Source: AWTP1-13 sp035714005
Lineage (GTDB): Bacteria; Pseudomonadota; Alphaproteobacteria; Rhizobiales; Hyphomicrobiaceae
Assembly: GCA_035714005.1 (NCBI GenBank)
Contig: DASTMQ010000183.1
Coordinates: 1-14,799 of the forward strand
Length of the DNA: 14,799 nt
Direction: 5' to 3'
The notes under the pieces are model-generated. The model was given only the letters and a program-made list of their open reading frames with translations, searched no databases and was not told where the DNA came from. Within the stretch, counting starts at the first letter, position 1; every line of letters starts with the position of its first letter. Made by a program: the position numbers and the translations under genes. Positions 1-6,620 of this stretch are shown here, one piece after another.

Positions 1-262
1 GCGGCATGCTGGCGATGCCGACGTAGGAGCCCTGCTTGACGTCGGCCAGCGAAGCCTTGACGACTGCCGTGACTGACGCTTTGTCCGCCAATGTCACCTT
101 CAACTCGGCGCCGCCCCGCGCCTTTACGACATAAACGTCCCCCTCCACGCGGTCGATGGTTCCGCGCACACGCACGGGCTTGTCCTGCGCGCTGACCGCT
201 ACCGGGGTTAGGGACAAAAGCAGTCCGGCAAGCCATAGGACACTTAGCAAGCGATGCAACAT
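1..262 (-). CDS. Small exported hypothetical protein (5' part only)
   Basis: An open frame begins at an ATG on the minus strand (262) and runs off the left edge after 87 codons without a stop, so the C-terminus is missing. A GGAGG ribosome binding site (268-272) sits five bases before the ATG, which makes the start secure. Residues 1-26 form a typical Sec signal peptide: two early basic positions, a Leu-rich core and an Ala-rich end (VAVSAQ). The mature part begins DKPVRVRGTIDRVEGDVYVV and continues with short alternating charged and Val-rich strands. This resembles small periplasmic beta-barrel (OB-like) domains of the DUF5666 kind, but that assignment is by eye only. No catalytic motif is visible. 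The role is unknown; a periplasmic protein is the safest description. Confidence 0.8.
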   Translation of the reverse strand, partial: MLHRLLSVLWLAGLLLSLTPVAVSAQDKPVRVRGTIDRVEGDVYVVKARGGAELKVTLADKASVTAVVKASLADVKQGSYVGIASMP

Positions 263-576
263 AGGTTCCTCCGGTTTCTGCAGCAACAAGCCGACCACCG
301 CTCCCCGCTACGTCTATGGCGCCGAAATTTGGCCCTGTCGCTTGGGTTGAAGCCCCCAGCATCTTAGCAGGCGTTAACAAAGCGCGCACGCCTTTGGCAG
401 CCTCATTTTCGCTGGCGATGCCCAGCAAAGGGCGAGCGGGCAAATGGCGCGCCAGCCGACGGCCCGCCGCGCCATCAAGCCAGCGCCGGTTCGCTCCGAG
501 GTAGGGCCCGTGCGGCTGGTATCCGGCCGCTTTCCTGGGCTGCTGAGCCCTGAAATCGAGGCACCAGCCGCACGCG
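263..576. other. Intergenic region, no gene supported
   Basis: This holds the upstream region of the minus-strand gene starting at 262 and the downstream region of the sensor kinase ending at 577. Short frames here have no ribosome binding site and no recognisable protein. The only structure I can point to is the inverted repeat at 509-574. I see no convincing -35/-10 pair for the gene at 262. Confidence 0.5.
509..574. repeat. 12-bp perfect inverted repeat with nested hairpin, just past the kinase stop
   Basis: The arms are CGTGCGGCTGGT (509-520) and ACCAGCCGCACG (563-574), an exact match, separated by 42 bases. Inside the loop is a second perfect stem, GGGCT/AGCCC (537-541 and 546-550), with a four-base loop. 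The element begins two bases after the stop codon of the minus-strand kinase gene (577-579). It could therefore fold at the 3' end of that mRNA as a terminator or a stabilising structure. There is no T-tract on either side, so an ordinary intrinsic terminator is not shown. Confidence 0.55.
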
Positions 577-2127
577 TCAGCCGATCGTTTCCACAATCGA
601 CCATGCGGGCAATTCGATGCTGCAGCGAACACCGCCACGCGCAAACCTGAGATCGACCTTGCCGCCCAACTCATAGCTCAACAGATCGCGAATGACCCCG
701 CTGCCATATCCCTGTCGGTCAGGGTCCGCCACCTCCGGGCCGCCGGTTTCCTCCCAGTGAATTTCAAGGACGCCGTCCGCGGACGGTTTGGCCGTCAATC
801 TCCAACGCACGGCGACTTGGCCGTCGGGTTGCGATAGCGCCCCGTACTTGGCTGCGTTGGTTGCAAGCTCGTGCATGACCATCGCCACGGCATGCGTTGC
901 CTCGGGCCTGAGGTGGACGGCAGGACCGTTGAGCGTGGTGTTGGTCGTCGTTGCGTAAGGCGCCAGCTCGGCGCCAGTGAGGCTGCTGAGATTGACGCCC
1001 CGCCACCGGCTCTCGCTCAATAGCGCCTGTGCACTTGCCATCGAGTGGATGCGGCCTCGAAGTGACGCGACAAATTGTTCTTTCGACTGAGTGTCTTCCC
1101 GTGCGCGCTCGATGACCGCGGTGACCACGGCCAGCATGTTTTTCACACGATGCTCGAGCTCGGCCATCAGCGACGCCTCCCTCCTCGCCTGGCGCACGGC
1201 CAGGGCAGTCAACAGCAGAAACACAATGAGCATCGCCGCAGCAATCAGCGTACGCCAGAACAGGCGTCTCCATGCGCTTGCGTACACCTCGTGCTTGGGT
1301 AAACTGGCGCTGACCAGCAATGGCCAGCCGTGCAGGGCGCGGACCGAGACCAGCTGCAAATCTGAGCGAGTGGTCGTCCACCCGGTCCAACTTTGGATCT
1401 GCGCGGCCGTCAGTGCTGCAAAGTAGGGCAAGGCCGCGACGGTTTCTCCCAGAAGGGCCTCCGTCATGGGGTATCTGGCGACGACCGCTCCGTCCTGCAT
1501 TGCGTAAAGGCCCATCTGAGCGCCAAGCCCGACATCAAGATCACGGAAAAGGTGGGCGATATAGGTGACTTCAACGCCTACTTGGGCAGCACCAACAAAG
1601 GTGCCGTCGCGCGTGCGGATTGAACGGGCCACCGGAAAGAAGAGATTGTGCACGGTCCGCCCCTTTAGAGCGCGGCCGACGTGGAACTCCGCTTTTCCGT
1701 CGCGCAAGATTTGAAACCACTCGCGGTCGCTTACACTGACCGGCGACGCGTAAGCTTGGGTCGCGGCCACCACGTTGCCGACCCGATCGGCAATGAAGAC
1801 AGCAGCTGTTTCGGGAAGACGGCCGGCAATGCGCCTGAGCCGTTCTTGCTCTGAGCTCAAGGCAAGCTGGTCGAGTCCCAATTCCGCGACCCTGGACACG
1901 ACGGACTCAAGAGCACCGTCGATTATTAGCAAAGAGCTGCGTGCAAGCTCTTCCATGGCCAGGGCGGCGGTTGTGACCTTGGCCTCGGCATTGCGGTGCA
2001 CCTCAACAAAATCCGCATGCGTCCAAAAAATCAAAGCCAAGACAATGGCACTTGCCGCTACGACAAATTCAATTCGCGACAACGCCTCGGTCGTCAACCT
2101 GACATAGTTGAGAAGCGACCGGATCAA
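577..2127 (-). CDS. HWE-family sensor histidine kinase with periplasmic Cache-like sensor
   Basis: This is a 516-residue membrane histidine kinase. One membrane segment lies at about 20-37 and a second at about 291-311. The roughly 250 residues between them (including DREWF near 134-138) look like a periplasmic double-Cache ligand sensor. The cytoplasmic part carries the phosphoacceptor motif EHRVKN (His326), an N-box HELATNAAKYGALS with His419 and Asn424, the WE pair at 458-459, and a Gly-rich box GYGSGVIRDLL (473-483). The His in the N-box plus the WE pair define the HWE family, common in Alphaproteobacteria and often tied to the PhyR-EcfG general stress response. No partner response regulator is in the window, so it is an orphan here. 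The start is a TTG at 2127. The frame has no upstream ATG before its stop near 2209, and the first internal Met (58) falls after the first membrane segment. The ribosome binding site (AGG, about 10 bases away) is weak. Confidence 0.93.
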   Translation of the reverse strand: MIRSLLNYVRLTTEALSRIEFVVAASAIVLALIFWTHADFVEVHRNAEAKVTTAALAMEELARSSLLIIDGALESVVSRVAELGLDQLALSSEQERLRRIAGRLPETAAVFIADRVGNVVAATQAYASPVSVSDREWFQILRDGKAEFHVGRALKGRTVHNLFFPVARSIRTRDGTFVGAAQVGVEVTYIAHLFRDLDVGLGAQMGLYAMQDGAVVARYPMTEALLGETVAALPYFAALTAAQIQSWTGWTTTRSDLQLVSVRALHGWPLLVSASLPKHEVYASAWRRLFWRTLIAAAMLIVFLLLTALAVRQARREASLMAELEHRVKNMLAVVTAVIERAREDTQSKEQFVASLRGRIHSMASAQALLSESRWRGVNLSSLTGAELAPYATTTNTTLNGPAVHLRPEATHAVAMVMHELATNAAKYGALSQPDGQVAVRWRLTAKPSADGVLEIHWEETGGPEVADPDRQGYGSGVIRDLLSYELGGKVDLRFARGGVRCSIELPAWSIVETIG

Positions 2128-2470
2128 GATGCAAAGACCTAGATTGAGAGCTTTTTTGACAAAAGCCCAGGCTAGTGCCGATTTTGCTCGAGCGGAACAT
2201 CCAGGCTGTCAACGTGCTGAATGGACCTTTGCGGCAGGGAGCTTGGTTTTGGCCCGCCAAATGGTTGGGCGCGCAGCGGCGGCTACGAGGCTCCCGACGG
2301 TCTTGCTTCGGAACGGCAAACGCCGGGGCGATGCGGGTAGACCCCAGCCGCTCGCCACAGCGCTAGGGTCTTGCCCCCGATCGACATCAGGGGTTGCGCC
2401 TATTTCGCCCGCCGGAAAAACAGTGCCCCATACTCAGCCTACGCACGAGCATCGATGAAGGAGAATGGCG
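2128..2470. other. Divergent intergenic region, no gene supported
   Basis: This separates the minus-strand kinase from the plus-strand exported protein and must hold both promoters. A small inverted repeat, GCTTTT/AAAAGC (2150-2155 and 2161-2166), frames a TTGACA-like box (2156-2161), but no good -10 box lies at the right distance on either strand. The only firm signal is the ribosome binding site GAAGGAGA (2457-2464) of the next gene. Short frames across the region lack start signals and known domains. Confidence 0.45.
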
Positions 2471-2815
2471 ATGTCACTTGCAAAGTCGAGCCTACTGGTG
2501 ATTGGCGCTGCCGCGCTTGGGGCCACGGTCGGCGCCTCGGGTCTGGCGATTGCCCAGTTCGGCATGTCGGGGCCGGGTTCACAATTGGGAATGCCGCAGT
2601 ATATGAAGGCCGAGACCAAGGCCGTTGCCGAGCTTGGCAACAATGAAGGCGTCTATGTGGACAAGACGACCTTCAAACTCCATATGGGTAAGCCAAAAGC
2701 CAATCCATCCGCTGACGCCCTGGGAAAGGGCGGGCACGAAGTAACGAATGGCGCCATCATCTACCGCGCTGGCGGCAAGCTCTACCTTGTCGATGCCACC
2801 CCGGCTACGGAATAA
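2471..2815 (+). CDS. Small exported protein of unknown function
   Basis: This is a 114-residue protein with an N-terminal signal peptide: MSLAKSSLLVIGAAALGATV, ending near GLAIAQ at residue 27. The mature part is about 87 residues, hydrophilic and without cysteine. It contains a Gly/Met-rich stretch after the cleavage site and a C-terminal segment (GAIIYRAGGKLYLVDAT) that looks like a short beta hairpin. I do not recognise a family. Two in-frame ATGs are possible, 2465 and 2471. The strong AGGAG (2459-2463) is one base from the first and seven from the second, so I chose 2471. The gene stands alone and is followed by two stem-loops. It is probably periplasmic, perhaps an envelope or stress protein, but that is only inferred from the signal peptide. 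Confidence 0.82.
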   Translation: MSLAKSSLLVIGAAALGATVGASGLAIAQFGMSGPGSQLGMPQYMKAETKAVAELGNNEGVYVDKTTFKLHMGKPKANPSADALGKGGHEVTNGAIIYRAGGKLYLVDATPATE

Positions 2816-2816
2816 C

Positions 2817-2873
2817 GGCGCGAGCTTTCGCGCCTCAGAAGCCACGCCTCGCGCCCATGACGGCGCGGGGCGT
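2817..2873 (+). terminator. Two tandem stem-loops after the exported protein gene
   Basis: The first stem is GGCGCGA/TCGCGCC (2817-2823 and 2828-2834), seven perfect pairs with a four-base loop, one base after the stop codon. The second pairs 2844-2855 with 2862-2873, twelve pairs including one T-G, with a six-base loop. Neither is followed by a T-tract. They may end or protect the upstream transcript, probably not as a textbook intrinsic terminator. Confidence 0.5.
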
Positions 2874-2891
2874 CGGCGCGCTCAGAAGCCA
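2834..2891. repeat. 11-bp direct repeat CTCAGAAGCCA flanking the second stem-loop
   Basis: The identical word CTCAGAAGCCA occurs at 2834-2844 and 2881-2891, in both cases directly after a GCGC-rich stretch. The copies flank the second stem-loop, so the unit may be a small local duplication. Its function is unknown. Confidence 0.45.
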
Positions 2892-2954
2892 GCTCTCTCA
2901 CAGCGGGCGCGACAGCTGTGAGATTGCTCTGTAGCGACAACGATGGAAAGCCTT

Positions 2955-3794
2955 ATGCGTGACGTCAGGATGTTCGCGCTGGTGACCTCAATCTGTTTGA
3001 GCATCACACCCGTTTGTGCGGCTGCCGATACGCAATCCGAGCGAATCCGCTTCGAGTATGAAATTCCCAGCAATCCAGCGCACCAACCGCTGTACAACCT
3101 TGTCAAGGAACGTCGGGTTCTCGAAAAGTTACAGGAAATTTTCAGTCCATTTCGACTGCCGACGGACCTGACGTTCAAGACGGTTGGGTGCGATGGCCGG
3201 GCAAACGCTTGGTATCAGCGACCGGCGATCACGCTTTGTTACGAGTATCTGGACGAGATTCGAAAGAACATACCGAAGCAAACGACACCGGCTGGCATCA
3301 CGCCGGACGACGCGGTTATTGGGCAGTTCTTCTACGTCGTTGCCCACGAGTTCGGCCACGCGGTCTTCGATTTGCTGAGCGTACCTTCCTTCGGAAACGC
3401 CGAGGATACCGCCGACCAGTTCTCCACTTATCTGATGTTACATTTTGGCAAAGATGAAGCGCGGCGGCTAATTTCTGGCGCCGCCTATTCCTATCGGGAC
3501 GCCGTCCAAAATTCGACGGTGATTTTGCCGCTGCAGGCGTTCTCGGATGTTCACGGCGTACCGGCGCAGCGCTTTTTCAATCTGCTTTGCGTGGCCTACG
3601 GCGCCGATCCCCAGGTATTCGCCGATGCGGTTGAGTACCTGCCCAAGCAGCGCGCACTTGATTGCAAGCGGGAATACAATCAAGTCGGCTTCGCGTTTCA
3701 CCACTTGGTTCAGCCCCACATCGACCAGGACCTCGCCAAGCGCGTCATGCAAAGGTCCTGGCTACCCGATGTTGGACCACCTCGAGCCCCCTAG
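2955..3794 (+). CDS. Exported DUF4344-type putative zinc metallopeptidase
   Basis: This 279-residue secreted protein has a signal peptide (MRDVRMFALVTSICLSITPV, ending CAAA near residue 23). The catalytic signature is HEFGH at about 131-135, preceded by a hydrophobic strand (FFYVVA). It is followed about 15 residues later by an acidic EDTADQF motif that could supply the third zinc ligand, as in gluzincin-like enzymes. The length and the arrangement AHEFGHAVFDLL ... AEDTADQFSTYLML match the DUF4344 family of putative metallopeptidases, whose substrates are unknown. Cysteines at about 79 and 95, and near 211 and 237, could form disulfides in the periplasm. In-frame ATGs occur at 2943, 2955 and 2970. 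I chose 2955 because GGAAAG (2945-2950) lies just upstream and this start leaves two arginines before the hydrophobic core. The family assignment is firmer than the start. Confidence 0.88.
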   Translation: MRDVRMFALVTSICLSITPVCAAADTQSERIRFEYEIPSNPAHQPLYNLVKERRVLEKLQEIFSPFRLPTDLTFKTVGCDGRANAWYQRPAITLCYEYLDEIRKNIPKQTTPAGITPDDAVIGQFFYVVAHEFGHAVFDLLSVPSFGNAEDTADQFSTYLMLHFGKDEARRLISGAAYSYRDAVQNSTVILPLQAFSDVHGVPAQRFFNLLCVAYGADPQVFADAVEYLPKQRALDCKREYNQVGFAFHHLVQPHIDQDLAKRVMQRSWLPDVGPPRAP

Positions 3795-4105
3795 CGGCAA
3801 GCCCGGCCTTTTTTGCGCGCCCGCGTTCGACCGTGACGGGCAGCGTGCGATCGAGGCCGGGACCCTGGGGCACGCGGGGGGGGGCGCGCTCGGGTCCGGT
3901 TTCCAAGGCGCCGCCGACCGTCACCGACGCTTGCTCGTAACGGGATTGGGCGACCACTGCAGGGTTGCTATTGACGCAAGGGCCGCCCAGTAAGCCGATT
4001 GCGGATCCTTGTCATTCATGCGCTTGACAGGCGGATGCTGTATATCCCGGGCTGCCGAAGGAGCTAAGGCTTGCGGCGGTGACCACTCAGGGATGGGGAG
4101 ATGTG
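3795..4105. other. Intergenic region with a nine-G run
   Basis: No gene is supported. A homopolymer of nine G (3876-3884) is the most notable feature. Short frames occur on both strands, including a 32-codon minus-strand frame from an ATG at 4019, but none has a ribosome binding site. The right end carries two candidate ribosome binding sites for the next gene: TAAGG (4065-4069) before a GTG at 4079, and GGGGAG (4095-4100) before the ATG at 4106. Confidence 0.45.
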
Positions 4106-4732
4106 ATGACCCACGGCGTGCACGCGGTGCAACACGAGGTTGAGCATGAGATCAAGCATGGCGACCCGCACGGGGGCCACGGCAACCTTCTCGATAATAT
4201 CAATAAGAAAGTCGCCTTGCTCATCGGTGTGATGGCGCTGTTCCTGGCGCTATCCGAAACGCTCGGCAAAAGCGCACAGACCGCTGCCCTCAGCTACAAC
4301 GTCGAAGCCTCAAACCTATGGGCGTTTTTCCAAGCCAAAAACGTTCGCCGTACCGTTGTCCTCACCGCGGCGGAGGAGATGACCGTCAATGCTGCTGGCG
4401 CCAGCGAGGACGTCAAGGCCGCGGCCCTGAAGCAGATCGATACCTGGCAGAAGACGGCCGCGCGTTACCGCTCCGAGCCGGAGGTGCGCGAGGGTACCGT
4501 CGAATTGGCCGAGCGCGCGAAAGACGCGGAGAAAAAGCGCGACACCGCGCTGGCTAAGTATCACCACTATGAAGTTGCTTCGGCGGCGTTCCAGATCGGC
4601 ATTGTGCTAGCCTCGGCGACCGTTATTACGGGCATCATGCTTCTTACCTGGTTCGCCATCGGGCTCGGCGGCTTTGGCCTGCTATTTACCGCGATCGGCT
4701 TGTTTGCACCCCATGCGGTGCACCTGTTTTAA
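4106..4732 (+). CDS. DUF4337-family membrane protein with His-rich N-terminus
   Basis: This is a 208-residue inner-membrane protein. Its pattern is a soluble N-terminal tail, one membrane segment at about 36-53 (VALLIGVMALFLALSETL), a long charged helical middle (about 60-158, likely coiled coil) and two closely spaced C-terminal membrane segments (about 162-181 and 184-204). That arrangement, including the SYNVEASNLWAFFQAKNVRR segment after the first membrane helix, is characteristic of DUF4337 proteins, whose function is not known. The first 26 residues contain seven histidines at positions 3, 6, 10, 14, 18, 22 and 25. The start was set at the ATG at 4106 because GGGGAG ends five bases upstream. 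A GTG at 4079 would add nine residues and has its own weaker site. The gene appears monocistronic. Confidence 0.87.
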   Translation: MTHGVHAVQHEVEHEIKHGDPHGGHGNLLDNINKKVALLIGVMALFLALSETLGKSAQTAALSYNVEASNLWAFFQAKNVRRTVVLTAAEEMTVNAAGASEDVKAAALKQIDTWQKTAARYRSEPEVREGTVELAERAKDAEKKRDTALAKYHHYEVASAAFQIGIVLASATVITGIMLLTWFAIGLGGFGLLFTAIGLFAPHAVHLF

Positions 4733-4874
4733 CCACAGACGCCGTTGGCGCACCGGGCGGGGGTAGCCGCCTCGCATGGGTGGCCTATCCCCTGACGTGG
4801 CGGTCGCATCGGCGGCAGGTGAGGCGTGACGGCGTCCACAGGATGGCGGCTGTGCCACCCAGGACCATGGCGCA

Positions 4875-4892
4875 GTGCCGGCCCGCTGGCAC
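4875..4892 (-). terminator. Stem-loop just after the SDR gene
   Basis: Arms 4875-4881 and 4886-4892 (outer pairs GTGCC/GGCAC, plus one G-T and one G-C pair) make seven pairs with a four-base loop, starting one base past the minus-strand SDR stop codon. No T-tract follows on the minus strand, so termination here is only a possibility. Confidence 0.35.
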
Positions 4893-4893
4893 G

Positions 4894-5865
4894 TCAGCGG
4901 CCAACGCGCCATCCGCTTTTGGCGGCGAACTCCTCGAAGAAGCCAGGTTCGTAGGCGTTTTCAGGAGCCTGGCGCACCATAGCATCGATCGCGTGGGCAT
5001 CATCGCCGACCAGAATGCGCCAGCGTCCGGCCTTAACGGCCTCGAGGATGATCGTCGCCGCGGCCGCGGCCGTGGTCGGAGCGTTTTCGAGGAATTGCCG
5101 CGCGCGTTCAAGCCATAGGGCCTCAAGATCTGCATCGGACACTTGCGACAGGTCCCGGCCGCTAGCCGTCAGGCGCCCGCGCATGTCGGCGATTTCCTCC
5201 GCGCTCATGCTATCGGCCTCGGTCGCGTATTGGACCCGACGCGAATTGGAAACGATCGATGTGCCGATGTGCCCCGGCATGACAACCGAGCACTTGACGT
5301 GTGGCGCATTCACTCGCAAGTCGGCGATCAGGGCCTCGGTGAAGCCTTTGACGGCAAATTTCGCGGCGCAATAGGCGGTATGGGGCACATTCGGTCCCAG
5401 CGACGCCCAAAAACCGTTGACGCTGCTCGTATTGACGATGTGTGCTTCCGCCGCCCTCACCAACATCGGCAGGAAGGCCCGGGTACAGAGATAGACGCCG
5501 CCCCAGCAGATGTTGAAGGTCCTCTCCCATTGGGCTCGGTTGTTGGTGAACAGACTGCCCCCGCCACCGATGCCGGCATTGTTGAAGAGCAAATCAAGCT
5601 TGTCGGCTCGGTGATCTCGCACGACCGCAGCGCGAAAGCTCAAGACCTGCGATTCATCGGAGACGTCGGCGAGGTGGGCCGAAATCTGGACCCCCGGCGG
5701 TATTCCCTGCCTGGCACAAAGCTCGCGCGTCTGCGCCATCCCCGGGGCGGCAACATCGCACATCGCCACGTTACAATGCTGGGCGACAAGCTGGCACACC
5801 AGCTCGCGGCCCATACCACTGCCACCACCAGTAACCACGGCAAGCTTGCCCGCGAACTCGCGCAT
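4894..5865 (-). CDS. SDR-family NAD(P)-dependent oxidoreductase
   Basis: This is a 323-residue Rossmann-fold short-chain dehydrogenase/reductase of the classical type. The cofactor motif TGGGSGMG lies at about 12-19, the structural NNAG at about 95-98, and the catalytic Ser-Tyr-Lys is present as NTSS (Ser148), Tyr165 and Lys169 in the YCAAK motif. The gap between Ser and Tyr is a few residues longer than usual, and the C-terminal half carries an extra helical region (about 208-270) beyond the 250-residue core, as in longer SDRs of unknown substrate. The likely reaction is reversible oxidation of an alcohol to a ketone; the substrate cannot be read from sequence. The start is the ATG at 5865, because GGAGG (5871-5875) lies five bases upstream. 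An upstream ATG at 5898 would add eleven residues without such a site. It is a single gene with no pathway neighbours. Confidence 0.92.
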   Translation of the reverse strand: MREFAGKLAVVTGGGSGMGRELVCQLVAQHCNVAMCDVAAPGMAQTRELCARQGIPPGVQISAHLADVSDESQVLSFRAAVVRDHRADKLDLLFNNAGIGGGGSLFTNNRAQWERTFNICWGGVYLCTRAFLPMLVRAAEAHIVNTSSVNGFWASLGPNVPHTAYCAAKFAVKGFTEALIADLRVNAPHVKCSVVMPGHIGTSIVSNSRRVQYATEADSMSAEEIADMRGRLTASGRDLSQVSDADLEALWLERARQFLENAPTTAAAAATIILEAVKAGRWRILVGDDAHAIDAMVRQAPENAYEPGFFEEFAAKSGWRVGR

Positions 5866-6180
5866 TTCTGCCTCCGCCGCTCGTTGTGAGCGAAACACAA
5901 ATTACACTTGCCGACACGAGAGCGACCCAGGGTTTAGCCAGGGGCGGGCAACAAACATACACGTCTCCACCGGCCCGACAACGTGAGGAGAAGTCGGGGC
6001 AGCGACGGGCCCCCTCCCAGATCCACGGCCCCGGGCAAGGGAAGGTTTCAAGGCCCCGCGACCCTGAGCGAGGAAAGCTCGCGCAAAAGCCCGAGCCGGC
6101 GATCTTCGTGCCGCGCACCCGCGGGGCAGACGACGCCGAACCCGATCGAGCAAACGCTCGCTCCTCCGGGCGCGGCAAGG
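5866..6180. other. Intergenic region, no gene supported
   Basis: This lies between two minus-strand genes, so it holds the end of the regulator transcript and the promoter of the SDR gene. Beyond the SDR ribosome binding site, the only visible element is a short stem, CGAGC/GCTCG with loop AAAC, near 6148-6161, about 20 bases past the regulator stop codon. Long frames cross the region on both strands, but their residue composition (Arg/Pro/Ser-rich) is that of GC-rich non-coding DNA. Confidence 0.4.
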
Positions 6181-6552
6181 TCAGGGTTTTCGTGGCGTTT
6201 GCGGCGCGGCGCGGCGCGCGTGCTTTAGCTGCTCTGACCAACGCTCGGCCCAAGCGTGCAAGGGTAGGATCAAGGCCACCAGGGCGCCGCCCATGGGGCT
6301 CAATCGATAGCCCGCGCCTGAGTGCTCGACGATGCTGGCAGCGCGCAGCTCTTTGAGCCGGCTATTGAGCACACTCGGATTGGTCTCGGCCGCTGTCTGC
6401 AGGGCGCGAAAGGTGAGCGGTTCGCGCGCCAGCGACAGCTCCCACAGAACGCGAAGTGCCATCCGGCGCCCCAGCAGATCGAGCAACACCATGATCGGCC
6501 GACCTGATCGCGAGCCGCGCGCCGGTCGGCCCGGCCGCACTATGCTTGACAT
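6181..6552 (-). CDS. HxlR-family winged-helix transcriptional regulator
   Basis: This 123-residue DNA-binding protein has the HxlR-type MarR-like winged helix at about 22-98. It has a helix with GRRMALRVLWEL, then LTFRALQ and a recognition-helix region ETNPSVLNSRLKELRAA, followed by a wing (IVEHSGAGYRLSPMG) and a C-terminal helix (LHAWAERW) used for dimer contacts. HxlR proteins often respond to electrophiles or redox signals, commonly through a cysteine. No cysteine is visible in this protein, so a thiol switch is unlikely. The gene is divergent from the CMD-family gene at 6621. Its ATG (6550-6552) lies within a likely operator, which suggests autorepression. The N-terminal 20 residues are basic and probably disordered. 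The ribosome binding site (GGTAAG) is weak. Confidence 0.9.
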   Translation of the reverse strand: MSSIVRPGRPARGSRSGRPIMVLLDLLGRRMALRVLWELSLAREPLTFRALQTAAETNPSVLNSRLKELRAASIVEHSGAGYRLSPMGGALVALILPLHAWAERWSEQLKHARRAAPQTPRKP

Positions 6553-6574
6553 GCTACACTTACCATAGCATAAA
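6546..6574 (+). promoter_or_regulatory. Sigma-70-type promoter for the CMD-family gene
   Basis: A perfect -35 hexamer TTGACA (6546-6551) is followed, after 17 bases, by CATAAA (6569-6574), four of six matches to the -10 consensus. Transcription would begin near 6581, about 40 bases before the CMD start codon. The spacer is almost entirely occupied by the first inverted repeat. Confidence 0.6.
6551..6571. promoter_or_regulatory. Operator candidate 1: ATGCTA-N9-TAGCAT
   Basis: A perfect 6-bp inverted repeat with a nine-base spacer sits between the -35 and -10 boxes of the CMD promoter and overlaps the first bases of the regulator gene. A dimeric winged-helix protein bound here would block RNA polymerase on the CMD side and the start of the regulator on the other. 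Which protein binds is inferred from position only. Confidence 0.6.
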
Positions 6575-6588
6575 CCGCATGCTTTCCT

Positions 6589-6609
6589 TTGCTACGCAAT
6601 ATATAGCAT
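6589..6609. promoter_or_regulatory. Operator candidate 2: TTGCTA-N9-TAGCAT
   Basis: A second copy of the same architecture (five of six arm pairs, same nine-base spacer) lies 38 bp from the first, centre to centre, just upstream of the CMD ribosome binding site (GAGG, 6610-6613). Two copies with equal spacing in 68 bp strengthen the case for a specific regulator site. Confidence 0.5.
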
Positions 6610-6620
6610 GAGGCTTGTCG

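Noticed and set aside
3924..4019. A 32-codon minus-strand gene (start ATG at 4019)
   Set aside because: It has no ribosome binding site, no homology I recognise and is too short to support by composition alone.
4024..4046. TTGACA (4024-4029) followed by TATATC (4041-4046) as a promoter for the DUF4337 gene
   Set aside because: The spacer is only eleven bases, far from the 16-18 needed for a sigma-70 promoter.
5771..6253. Long minus-strand frame (160 codons) between the SDR and HxlR genes
   Set aside because: It overlaps both real genes in another frame, has no start signal and is Arg/Pro/Ser-rich as expected for GC-rich shadow frames.
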